Shown here: positions 52,253-61,055 of the stretch, piece by piece
How the letters are laid out: each line of letters begins with the position of its first letter
Position numbering within the stretch: the first letter of the stretch is position 1
DNA from: Flavobacterium sp. Root186
Lineage (GTDB): Bacteria; Bacteroidota; Bacteroidia; Flavobacteriales; Flavobacteriaceae
Assembly (NCBI RefSeq): GCF_001428525.1
Contig: NZ_LMHW01000003.1
Location: forward strand, 1,239 to 65,238
Reading direction: 5' to 3'
Length of the DNA: 64,000 nt
The notes under the pieces: generated by a model
Seen by the model: only the letters and a program-made list of their open reading frames with translations
The model's database searches: none
Told to the model about the DNA's origin: nothing
Program-made: the position numbers and the translations under genes

Positions 52253-53167
52253 ATGAAAAAATTAAGTAGCATTACATTATTGCTGACATGCGTTTTAGGA
52301 TTTTCTTCTTGCGCTGAAAATTCTGTAACAGAAAAAAATCCGGCTGAAATGAGTACAAATGGGAGTACTAAAAAAGTCGCTGGATCGCCCTGGGTAAAAC
52401 AATTTGAAGATACATTCGATGTAGGCTCCACTCTCTCACAATGGACAAAAGAACAACGAGCAGATTACAATTCCTGGTATTGTGACTATGCTAGTTCAGT
52501 TCCTACCACACAATGGCGAGACGGAAAACAATGCTTAGAAATCAAGACTACAAAATTAAGCACGTACAAATACCAATCTGGTTTCATTACTTCTAATTAC
52601 CAATACAAACCAGAAAATAACACAGAGTATATGCTTTCGGCTAATATTAAATTAATAGCGATGGATGGCGGGACTTATAAGTCTTTTAAAGATACTTATG
52701 GTGCGTGGCCGGCTTTTTGGTCTGTACAAGGAAATGCCTGGCCGACAAAAGGGGAGATCGATATCATGGAAGGTTATTCGTTTGCGCCCAATGCAAGTCG
52801 TTTTACTTCGAATATTTTTTACGGAACTTCTGTTGGAAACAACTTATTAGGAAATTCAGCCGAAAGAAATTATCCGGCTAATTTTAATGTAGACGGAAAT
52901 AACGGATGGCATTTATATGAATCTTTTTGGAAAATGCAAAACAACGTAGTTACCGTAACCATTAAGGTTGATAATGTAACAGTTGCAACTTATACAAATA
53001 GCAGTGTATCGAATCTTAATTTTAATAATTTCGGAGCACATTCGATTATTTTTAATGTGAATGTAGGTTCAAAAGATTCGAATTTTATAGATCCTAATAA
53101 ACTAAACTTATTTACTACTGTAATGATGTGGGTAGATGATGTTACGGTTTACAAAAGACCAATCTAA
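52253..53167 (+). CDS. GH16-family glycoside hydrolase, lipoprotein
   Basis: This 304-residue protein has a lipoprotein signal peptide (CVLGFSSC, Cys at 20). A GH16 beta-jelly-roll fold follows (about 45-304). The catalytic signature EIDIME is found in TKGEIDIMEGYSF, containing both the nucleophile and acid/base Glu. GH16 enzymes cleave beta-1,3 or beta-1,4 bonds in laminarin, lichenan, agar, carrageenan or related glucans and galactans. The exact specificity cannot be set from the motif. It converges on the GH10 gene and belongs with the neighbouring polysaccharide utilization locus. Confidence 0.92.
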   Translation: MKKLSSITLLLTCVLGFSSCAENSVTEKNPAEMSTNGSTKKVAGSPWVKQFEDTFDVGSTLSQWTKEQRADYNSWYCDYASSVPTTQWRDGKQCLEIKTTKLSTYKYQSGFITSNYQYKPENNTEYMLSANIKLIAMDGGTYKSFKDTYGAWPAFWSVQGNAWPTKGEIDIMEGYSFAPNASRFTSNIFYGTSVGNNLLGNSAERNYPANFNVDGNNGWHLYESFWKMQNNVVTVTIKVDNVTVATYTNSSVSNLNFNNFGAHSIIFNVNVGSKDSNFIDPNKLNLFTTVMMWVDDVTVYKRPI

Positions 53168-53201
53168 TAGAATAGCTAAACAAACACAGTTTATTGAATA
53201 A

Positions 53202-53235
53202 AAAAGCCTGCGAAATATATGTTTCGCAGGCTTTT
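53202..53235. terminator. Bidirectional terminator between GH16 and GH10
   Basis: Perfect 14-bp arms AAAAGCCTGCGAAA and TTTCGCAGGCTTTT enclose a 6-base loop. Confidence 0.9.
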
Positions 53236-53270
53236 ACTTTTTATTTCATTTTTAATAAGTAATCTCAAAT

Positions 53271-54662
53271 TTAGTCTAAACCTTCAAGAAATCCGGTATG
53301 TGAACTTTTGATTGCAAAATTAGAATCGTACAATAAAGGCCAGTCATTTCCTGGATGATTCAGTTCTGCGTTAAATGGAATCCATGATTCATTATCTTTC
53401 ATTCCCCAAATGGTTAAGGCATATTTATTTGCTGCTGGAAGCCCATTATAAATTTTCACCATTTCTTTGTATTTCTCTTTTTGGGCTAATCTTCTTTCGT
53501 TTGTAAAAGTAGAGATGTCATTAGACTGGTTTACTTGTATATCCAATTCAGAAACATGAATTTTCAATCCTTTTGATACTGCTCTGTTAAGATCCGTTTC
53601 TATTTGAGTTTTTGTCGGGCTTAAATATATGTTGTGCATTTGGAAACCAAGACCATCAACCACAGTATTTGCTTTTAAATCATCTACAATACTAAAAACT
53701 TTATCTTGTTTTGCAATATTAGTTGAGGTGGCATAATCATTGTAAAATAATAATAAAGACGTGTCGCCTGCAGCAGTCGCAGCAGCTCTTGCCCATTGAA
53801 AGCAGTCTTTTACATAATTAGGTCCCATTCGCTGCAAGAAAATAGTATTTCTCATAGTACCGCCATTGTCATCTACAGCTTCGTTAACCACATCCCATGA
53901 TTTTACTTTTCCTGCATAATGCGTAACAACATCCGTAATGTATTTTTTTACTTCAGCTGCAAATTCGGCATCTGTACCAGAAAAATCTTTTAGCCATTGC
54001 GGTACCGAATTATGCCAAACTAAAGCATGTCCGTGAACATTGATATTATTGGCATTTCCGTAAGCCACGATTTTATCAGCTACAGTCCAGTTGTAAACAC
54101 CGCTTGAAGTCGAAATTTGATCCATTTTCATTTCGTATTCGGCAGAAATACTGCTAAATTCATTTTTCAAAATGATATCATAAGGGCTTCCATTGGTTAA
54201 TTGAGAAGCTTTTATAGCCATACCTACAAAAAACGGATTGGATAATTTATTTGCTTTTACCTTTAAAAAAGTAGGATCTTCAGGAATTCCGCTTGAACCA
54301 GTCGTTACAACACTAATTACATTTGAATAACCTGAAATTTCTGTTTCATTTTTAGCTCTTATTCGGTAATAATATTGAGTTCCTCCGGTTAAACCTGTTA
54401 CAACTTCGTTTAAATCAGTAACTTCTTTTGCATTGTAATTTGGGACAAAACTCGCAAAATTTTCGGTGGTTGAAACATCCAAAAGATAGCTTTTTGAATT
54501 GGAAACATAATTCCATTTTGCTTTAAAACCATTATCATTTACATCTTTTGGAGCGTTTGCAACTGGTGTTTCTAAAGTTTCAACAACTTCATTGTCGTCT
54601 TTTGAGCAGGCATTTAAAAAGAAGACGACGCTGGTCAGCATTAATAAAAATTTAATTTTCAT
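53271..54662 (-). CDS. GH10 endo-beta-1,4-xylanase lipoprotein with fibronectin type III domain
   Basis: This 463-residue protein has a lipoprotein signal (VVFFLNACSKDDN, Cys at 19). The +2 to +4 residues SKDDN match the surface-lipoprotein export signal K-(D/E)-(D/E) described in Capnocytophaga, so it is probably surface-exposed. An FN3-like domain (about 33-120) precedes the GH10 barrel (about 130-463). The barrel contains HGHALVWHNSVPQWL, the acid/base Glu in WDVVNEAVDD and the nucleophile Glu in KIHVSELDIQV. It hydrolyses internal xylan bonds; some GH10 members act on mixed-linkage glucans. It is the last gene of the susCD operon. Confidence 0.94.
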   Translation of the reverse strand: MKIKFLLMLTSVVFFLNACSKDDNEVVETLETPVANAPKDVNDNGFKAKWNYVSNSKSYLLDVSTTENFASFVPNYNAKEVTDLNEVVTGLTGGTQYYYRIRAKNETEISGYSNVISVVTTGSSGIPEDPTFLKVKANKLSNPFFVGMAIKASQLTNGSPYDIILKNEFSSISAEYEMKMDQISTSSGVYNWTVADKIVAYGNANNINVHGHALVWHNSVPQWLKDFSGTDAEFAAEVKKYITDVVTHYAGKVKSWDVVNEAVDDNGGTMRNTIFLQRMGPNYVKDCFQWARAAATAAGDTSLLLFYNDYATSTNIAKQDKVFSIVDDLKANTVVDGLGFQMHNIYLSPTKTQIETDLNRAVSKGLKIHVSELDIQVNQSNDISTFTNERRLAQKEKYKEMVKIYNGLPAANKYALTIWGMKDNESWIPFNAELNHPGNDWPLLYDSNFAIKSSHTGFLEGLD

Positions 54663-54795
54663 ACTGTTTTTTATTATAGAATATTCTTTTAGGGAGAATG
54701 TCCTTATTTATAGTTATTTATTTGGTTTACTTTTTATAAAGAGGGTGCTTTTGATCGCTGCCTCTTCTTTAAAGTTTAAATACAAAACCAATCAA

Positions 54796-55899
54796 TTATT
54801 GGTAACGAATTTTAATATTATCAAATTTAATAGCACTTGGATTAGGCGAATCTCCCTGAGCGACTCCTACCTTAATTTCATTAATTTTAGAAACATTTAG
54901 TGCAGCAGCAGTGTTTGAACCGAAACCGTAATTATCTTTAAAATCAGCAATTGATATGGTTTTGGTAGCCCAGTTTACATCGGTGATTTTAAAATTATAA
55001 CCATAGTTTACACCGTCGATAGTATTTAGCTGAATAGCAAACTGAGCACCGACAACATTTGCACTTACATCAATATCGATAAAAGTTTTTGTCGCATCTG
55101 TATTTGATGAACTTAGGAAACCAGCTCCGCCGCCGGCACTGCTTCCGTTATAACCATTTGCAGTTGAACCGCCCCAAACTAATGTGGTGTAATTTCCTGT
55201 TGGCCCGTCGGGAGTACTAGCATTAAAACTCTCTATATCTCCATAAGAAGTCCACTCGGTTCTTACACCATTTCCGTCAAAATCAGACACCAAAACGATT
55301 GTAGCAAAATTTATTGTTTGTTTGGCGGCACCTCCCGGTGTAGTAATCACCAGTTCAGATCCTGAAACTGCATTTGCAGGTAAACCGATAATAACAGAAG
55401 TAGATGATTTTACCGTATAACTCAGCTCTTTTCCTCCTAAGGTTATCGATGAAATATTATAAAACCATGTGCCTTCAATTTCTAACGGAAATCCCGGAGT
55501 TGCTACAGCTGGAATTGTTTTTGTAATGGTTGGAACAGGCTGTAAAATTTCAATGTTTTTGGTCAGCGAACCAGATCCGGTTACAAATGTAATAGGCTGT
55601 ACTCCAAATCTGCTTCCTAGTTTTTCATCAAAAGGAATAGTGAAAATAAACGATTTATCTGAATTGTAGTTTGGATTGAAACTGATGTCAATTTTGTTGT
55701 CCAGCGTAATCTTTTTTAATCCTTCTAAACCTTTTCCTTCTACTCTGACTTTATTTAATGGAAAAGCCTGATTAAGTAAATCTCCCGGTTCTGCAACCAT
55801 TGCATCTACGTTTGCAGTAACCGAATCGTCGTTATCGCAAGCTGTAAAAGCAGTCAATGCGAAAAGAATTAGAATTGTATATTTTATTTTATTGATCAT
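54796..55899 (-). CDS. Surface glycan-binding lipoprotein with IPT/TIG domains
   Basis: This 367-residue lipoprotein (signal LILFALTAFTACDNDD) has two IPT/TIG beta-sandwich domains (about 35-200, with LNKVRVEGKGLEGLKKITL and PGFPLEIEGTWFYNISSITL). The C-terminal domain (about 205-367) has the pattern LVSDFDGNGVRTEWTSYG and ends IKFDNIKIRYQ, like the glycan-binding module of SGBP-B-type proteins. It sits between susD and the xylanase gene, the usual place for a second surface glycan-binding protein that helps capture polysaccharide. The ligand is inferred to be the substrate of the GH10/GH16 enzymes. Confidence 0.87.
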   Translation of the reverse strand: MINKIKYTILILFALTAFTACDNDDSVTANVDAMVAEPGDLLNQAFPLNKVRVEGKGLEGLKKITLDNKIDISFNPNYNSDKSFIFTIPFDEKLGSRFGVQPITFVTGSGSLTKNIEILQPVPTITKTIPAVATPGFPLEIEGTWFYNISSITLGGKELSYTVKSSTSVIIGLPANAVSGSELVITTPGGAAKQTINFATIVLVSDFDGNGVRTEWTSYGDIESFNASTPDGPTGNYTTLVWGGSTANGYNGSSAGGGAGFLSSSNTDATKTFIDIDVSANVVGAQFAIQLNTIDGVNYGYNFKITDVNWATKTISIADFKDNYGFGSNTAAALNVSKINEIKVGVAQGDSPNPSAIKFDNIKIRYQ

Positions 55900-55905
55900 A
55901 ATAAG

Positions 55906-57429
55906 TTAGTTAAAGTTAAAAGGAACCGGAGGCTCTAATAATGATGGGTTAGTATCAATAGCAGACTGCGGTAATGGCAGTTCAAAATAATTGCTTCCCG
56001 GAGTTATTTTTCTCGAAATCAAATCTGTTCTGGCATCATCTGAATAAAAACCAACTTCCTGCTGTGAAATGATTGCTGTTGCTTCGGCCAGACCGCGGCG
56101 TTTTAAATCAAAGAAATACTGTCCTTCAAGTGCAAATTCAACTCTTCTTTCGTTAAACAATTCATCTCTTGTCAATACTGTTTTAGCAGGTAAGCCAGCC
56201 CTTGCTCTTACTTCATTAAAAGAGCTTAAAGCAGATGCAGAAGTAGTAGAAGGCGCTCCGGCCAGAATAGCTTCGGAGTTCATTAGTAAAACATCAGAAT
56301 ATCTTAATATGATGGTGTTTTGTGAAGTTCTCATAAAGAATACATCATTTCTTTCGGCAGCTGATCCTACAATATATTTTCTAAAATTAGCTGCTGTAGA
56401 AGAATATATTTTTTTATACAGAAAACCGCCTTGATTTTTTAATAATTCAGGATAAAAATCACCATCTGTCATGATGGTACTCTTTTTTCTGGTATCTTTT
56501 GGTTCAAATCCACTTTGTAATGAGATTGAAGGAAGATAAACTCCCCATCCGTCACCACCTCCGGTAATTCCTGTACCTCCGGGAACTATGTATGCCTGAT
56601 TGGTATTTTGTGTACCCCATTCTGTAGCAATAGCTTTCCATTGTAAAGCGAACATACTCTCGGCACTGTTATTATTTTCCGGACTGCTGAATAAGTTTCC
56701 ATAATCCTGAATTAAAGTATATTGGTTTCCAATAATTTTCTGGGTTAAAGCGGCGCATTCTCCATATTCATTTAAGGTCAAATGCACTTTTGCCAAAATA
56801 CCCATCGCAGTATATTTTGTAACATAGCCTTTTTTTGCGGCTCTTTCAGGTAAATTTTCGACTGCATATGCTAAATCTTGTTTGATGAATTTATAAACAT
56901 CAGAAACAAGATTTCTTTTTGGCTGCGCTGCAGAACCTGCTTTATTGATAATAGGCACAGCTCCAAAAGTTCTTACCAAGTAGAAGTAAGCATTTGCTCT
57001 CATGAATCGAGATATTGCGATAGCATTTTTATACGATGCTTCCGGCAGTTCACTTTTTCTTTCTTCGACTAAACTCATTAAATTATTCGATTGATCGATA
57101 ACTGAAAATAAAGAAACATATCCTTCAGTAAGAATTGGGTTTTGTGATGTTACCTGAGCATCTTTAAACTGCGCATAAGCACCATCAAATGTAAAAGCGT
57201 TCCCGGCATACATATCGCCTACAGCAATTAAGAATTTATCATTAAAAGTAAACCAGGGTTTAAAGTACAAACTCTCAGCAATTCCGTCAAAAGCCGTAAC
57301 TCCTTCAGGCAAATCGCCCGGTGTTAATTGATTTTCAGATGGTGCATCCAAAAAATCATCTGAACAAGAAAATAAAGACAGCAATGGTATCAGCATTCCC
57401 ATCATAAAAATTTTAAAAAGTTTTTTCAT
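55906..57429 (-). CDS. SusD/RagB-family nutrient-binding lipoprotein
   Basis: This 507-residue lipoprotein (signal LIPLLSLFSCSDDF, Cys near 22) has the SusD fold: TPR-like helices (YKNAIAISRFMRANAYFYLV; AMGILAKVHLTLNEYGECAA). The conserved C-terminal segment contains RYSDVLLMNSEAIL, LFNERRVEFALEGQYFFDLK and YFELPLPQSAID. It caps the SusC channel and binds oligosaccharide at the outer surface. It is 61 nt downstream of susC and 6 nt upstream of the glycan-binding gene. Confidence 0.96.
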   Translation of the reverse strand: MKKLFKIFMMGMLIPLLSLFSCSDDFLDAPSENQLTPGDLPEGVTAFDGIAESLYFKPWFTFNDKFLIAVGDMYAGNAFTFDGAYAQFKDAQVTSQNPILTEGYVSLFSVIDQSNNLMSLVEERKSELPEASYKNAIAISRFMRANAYFYLVRTFGAVPIINKAGSAAQPKRNLVSDVYKFIKQDLAYAVENLPERAAKKGYVTKYTAMGILAKVHLTLNEYGECAALTQKIIGNQYTLIQDYGNLFSSPENNNSAESMFALQWKAIATEWGTQNTNQAYIVPGGTGITGGGDGWGVYLPSISLQSGFEPKDTRKKSTIMTDGDFYPELLKNQGGFLYKKIYSSTAANFRKYIVGSAAERNDVFFMRTSQNTIILRYSDVLLMNSEAILAGAPSTTSASALSSFNEVRARAGLPAKTVLTRDELFNERRVEFALEGQYFFDLKRRGLAEATAIISQQEVGFYSDDARTDLISRKITPGSNYFELPLPQSAIDTNPSLLEPPVPFNFN

Positions 57430-57490
57430 AACTATATTTTTTATGTTAATGAGTATGAATCATTAAGTTAAATGTGTTTTTTTATCAATC

Positions 57491-60400
57491 TTAGAATTCT
57501 AAATTCACTCCAACAGAAGTTGTTCTTGGCACAGGATAACGACCTAAATCAATTCCGCTCAGTGTTATATTCTGATCTAAATTTCCAAGGGCAGGATCAA
57601 AGCCTGTATATTTTGTAAACGTGTATAAATTTTGAACGTTTACATACAATCTTACTTTAGAGATAAAAGAGTTATCGAATATCTTGTTTGGTAAATCGTA
57701 GCTCAACGAAACATTCTGAATTCTTAAATAAGAACCGTCTTCAACAAATCGATTCGAAATTCTTCCGTTACCATTTGGGTCATTTAATGTAATTCTTGGC
57801 ACATCTGTATTTTCGTTTACTCCTGGTTCAAAAGCCTGCATAGCCTGAGTGCTTACATTTCCAAATCTATCGCCAAATCCCGGATAAATTCCATCCGTAT
57901 AATGACGTGTAAAGTTGTAAATCTGATTGCCTTGACTTCCGGTCAAAACAACTGATAAACTAAGGTTTTTGTATTTAAAATTATTGGTAAATGCATAAGT
58001 AAAATCAGGAATTGCACTTCCTATGGATGTTTGATCTTTACTATCAATTTTGCCATCGTTATTAAGGTCTTTAAAACGAATATCTCCAATTCCCGTTCCT
58101 GTTTCCTGAACTGGCCCTGCAGCTAATTCAGCAGCATTTTTAAACAAACCGTCTGTTACATATCCATAAAATTGTCCAACTGGTTCTCCTTCTGTAGTTC
58201 TGGTAACGGTATATAAATCAAATTGTACTTTTCCTAATAAAGATTTGCCTTCGCCTTGAAAACTTGTCAGCTCATTATTGTATTTTGAAAAAATAACCGT
58301 ACTGTCCCAAGTAAAATTTTCGGTTGAAATATTTCTGGTATTCAGCGTAAGTTCAATTCCTTTTGTTACAATTTCACCCGTATTCAGGTAATAATTAAGT
58401 GCACTTTGATTCGATTCATCATTGATTTGTTTGGTCAGGAAATCGGATGAATTTTTAATATAATAATCAAAATCTAATTTTACTCTATTGTTAAGCATCG
58501 CCAATTCGAAACCAGCATTGAAAGATTTAAGAGATTCCCATTTAATATCCGGATTTCCTAAATTGTCAATTGTTGGAGAAACACCTCCAAAAGGAGAGGA
58601 AAGCAAGGATAAAATTGTCTGATATCTGTTTGCCGGAATATTTTGATTTCCTACCAAACCATAACCTGCTCTAAATTTTAAATAATTGATGCTGTTTGAT
58701 AAAGGCTCAAAGAACTTTTCGTTACTTACTGTCCATCCCCCTGAAAATGAAGGAAAATAACCCCATTTGTTGTTTGGGCCAAAGTTTGACGAAGCATCTG
58801 CTCTTAAAGAGGCAGAAAAAGAATATCTGTCTGAAAAGCTATAGTTTAATCTCGAAATATAAGAGGCCATAGACCATCTTCCAGAACCATTTCCGTTCAA
58901 TGCAGTATCGATATCACCAATGTTTAAGTTGGTAAAATCTTTATTTAAAAACTCACCGGTTCTGTAGCCGCTTATGTATTCATATCGACTTTCCTGCGCT
59001 TCCTGACCTAATAAGAAAGTAAAGTTATGTTTATCGTTTATGGTTTTATTATACGTTAAATAATTTTTGATGTTCCAGTAATAACTTTGATCCTGCTGTT
59101 TGAATGATTTGTTTAAAAGTTCAGACACATTTCCTAAAGTATACTTTGGGGCAAAAGTGGCACTTTTTGAAAAGTTCAAATCGTATCCTAATTCGGTTCT
59201 AAAAACCAATCCTTTGATCAGCGTAAAATCAGCAAATAAATTACCATTAATTTTAAATCTTTCGGTAGTCGAATTATTGTATTCTGACAAAGCAATTGGG
59301 TTCGTTGCCTCATTTGCCGAAGATCCTAAACCTGTTGTTGGCCCTGCATAAGAACCATCTGGAGTTCTAACCGGTAATTCTGGAGATTGTCTTAAGGCAT
59401 TCATAACTAAACCGCCTCTGTCATCGTTTCTTACTACTTGCTGAGAAGATTTACTTACGGATAAGCTATTACCAATCTTTAACCATGATTTTACATTCGA
59501 ATCAACATTTAATCGCATCGATAATCTGTTGAAATCTGAATTTAAAACTATTCCTTCCTGATCAAAATAATTTAAAGAGGTATAAAAACGTGTTCCTTCT
59601 TTTTCTCCGGAAAATGACAATTGATGGTTGTACATTGTAGCCGTTCTAAAAAGTTCATCCTGCCAGTTTGTTCCGTTTCCTAATAAATCTGGTTTTTGAT
59701 ATTGAAAGGGAACGGGCTCACCGTTTAATTTGTAAATTTTTGCTTGGTATTTAGCATACTGTGGTAAATTTAATACATCAACCGTATTGGTTATTTCCTG
59801 GGTTCCTAAATAGGTTTCGTAGGCAAATTTTGATTTTCCTTTTTTTCCTTTTTTGGTGGTAATCAAAACCACACCGTTTGCACCATTTGCACCATAAATT
59901 GCCGTTGCCGATGCGTCTTTTAAGATATCAATAGTTTCAATATCTGAAATATTCAAACCAGACAAAGCCGAATTTTTAGTTTGTCCGTTTCCTCCGCCCA
60001 AAGCGCTGAATGAAAAGGAGTCGTTGTTTTTATCTGCAAAAACCGGAGTTCCGTCAATAACATACAAAGGTTCATTTCCGTTAATAGAAGTAATTCCTCT
60101 AATTTGTACTGAAATTCCTCCTCCAGGCGTTCCTGAATTTTGAGTAACGTTTACACCCGCAGCTTTACCCACAAGCGCCTGATCGATAGAGACAAAAGGT
60201 TTGTCCTGAATTTCCGAAGCTTTGATAGAAGAAACAGCACCATTGATATCTTTTCGTTTTGAAGTTCCGTATCCAATAACTACTACTTCATTTAATTTTT
60301 CGAGGTCATTAACCATTGTGACCTGCATAATTGCTTTTGTATCTGCCGGGATTGATAAATTTTTGTATCCTACATAACTAAAAAGCAGCAACGCTTTTGG

Positions 60401-60595
60401 TTCTACATTGTTTAAAACGAAGCTACCGTCAAAATCGGTAACTGTTCCGTTTTTTGTTCCTTGTACTATTACACTAACACCCGGAAGGTTGGCTCCGCCT
60501 GATGTTACTTTACCTTTAACAGTTTGTGCGTAGAAAAAATTTCCCCACATACATACTATCAAACACAATAGTTTTTTTAATGTTCTTTTCTGCAT
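57491..60595 (-). CDS. SusC/RagA-family TonB-linked outer-membrane transporter
   Basis: This 1034-residue outer-membrane protein starts with a signal peptide ending near FFYAQ. A carboxypeptidase-like regulatory domain follows (about 27-105, GVSVIVQGTKNGTVTDFDG), then the TonB-dependent plug (NEVVVIGYGTSKRKDINGAV; IDILKDASATAIYGANGANG). A large beta-barrel ends in the aromatic GVNLEF. It imports oligosaccharides together with SusD. A 21-bp-period direct repeat lies about 160 bases upstream of the start and is a candidate operator for the hybrid regulator. Confidence 0.97.
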   Translation of the reverse strand: MQKRTLKKLLCLIVCMWGNFFYAQTVKGKVTSGGANLPGVSVIVQGTKNGTVTDFDGSFVLNNVEPKALLLFSYVGYKNLSIPADTKAIMQVTMVNDLEKLNEVVVIGYGTSKRKDINGAVSSIKASEIQDKPFVSIDQALVGKAAGVNVTQNSGTPGGGISVQIRGITSINGNEPLYVIDGTPVFADKNNDSFSFSALGGGNGQTKNSALSGLNISDIETIDILKDASATAIYGANGANGVVLITTKKGKKGKSKFAYETYLGTQEITNTVDVLNLPQYAKYQAKIYKLNGEPVPFQYQKPDLLGNGTNWQDELFRTATMYNHQLSFSGEKEGTRFYTSLNYFDQEGIVLNSDFNRLSMRLNVDSNVKSWLKIGNSLSVSKSSQQVVRNDDRGGLVMNALRQSPELPVRTPDGSYAGPTTGLGSSANEATNPIALSEYNNSTTERFKINGNLFADFTLIKGLVFRTELGYDLNFSKSATFAPKYTLGNVSELLNKSFKQQDQSYYWNIKNYLTYNKTINDKHNFTFLLGQEAQESRYEYISGYRTGEFLNKDFTNLNIGDIDTALNGNGSGRWSMASYISRLNYSFSDRYSFSASLRADASSNFGPNNKWGYFPSFSGGWTVSNEKFFEPLSNSINYLKFRAGYGLVGNQNIPANRYQTILSLLSSPFGGVSPTIDNLGNPDIKWESLKSFNAGFELAMLNNRVKLDFDYYIKNSSDFLTKQINDESNQSALNYYLNTGEIVTKGIELTLNTRNISTENFTWDSTVIFSKYNNELTSFQGEGKSLLGKVQFDLYTVTRTTEGEPVGQFYGYVTDGLFKNAAELAAGPVQETGTGIGDIRFKDLNNDGKIDSKDQTSIGSAIPDFTYAFTNNFKYKNLSLSVVLTGSQGNQIYNFTRHYTDGIYPGFGDRFGNVSTQAMQAFEPGVNENTDVPRITLNDPNGNGRISNRFVEDGSYLRIQNVSLSYDLPNKIFDNSFISKVRLYVNVQNLYTFTKYTGFDPALGNLDQNITLSGIDLGRYPVPRTTSVGVNLEF

Positions 60596-60729
60596 AAAAT
60601 TTGGTTGTTAGTTTACTTGAAATAATTAGTTAATCGTTAAGTTTTAGAAAAACATTTAAAATTTTGGTCCTCTGGCGATTGATTGTTTTGAGTTTTGACT
60701 AGAGAACTTTTTTCTTAAATATTTCTTAA

Positions 60730-60797
60730 CGAAAGTAAATTGTAGAGGTGTTGTATTGTAGAACAGATGATGCATATTGTGCAACAGATGATGCAAA
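60730..60797 (-). promoter_or_regulatory. Tandem 21-bp direct repeat and promoter-like box upstream of susC
   Basis: Two abutting 21-base units, 60756-60776 and 60777-60797, share the core AACAGATGATGCA and differ at three positions. The 21-base period equals two helical turns, suited to a dimer of AraC-type domains bound on one face. Downstream in the susC direction lies TACTTTCG (60730-60737), one mismatch from TAnnTTTG, so the repeat would abut the -33 region. The rest of the 460-bp gap (60596-61055) shows only the terminator at 60983. Confidence 0.6.
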
Positions 60798-60982
60798 AAA
60801 AACATCTGAACCCCTATTATAAGCCAAATGAGACCCTAAAGCAGAAAAACAAGTGCTGAGGTATTACTAAAATTTTCACGTAAAAAATATTGTTTGTTTA
60901 AAAAACAATGAGAATATTTTTGATATGTTGATTTTTATTTGAAGTTAAAAGCTTCGGTTTTTGAAAAAATTGACTGACAAAA

Positions 60983-61013
60983 AAAGAGCTTCGATTGTAA
61001 ACCGAAGCTCTTT
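60983..61013 (-). terminator. Terminator of the hybrid regulator gene
   Basis: Perfect 11-bp arms AAAGAGCTTCG and CGAAGCTCTTT with a 9-base loop are followed on the minus strand by a T run, 43 bases after the stop. Confidence 0.85.
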
Positions 61014-61055
61014 ACTAATTCATTTTTGTCTTTTTTTGAATTGTTTGTGTATAGT

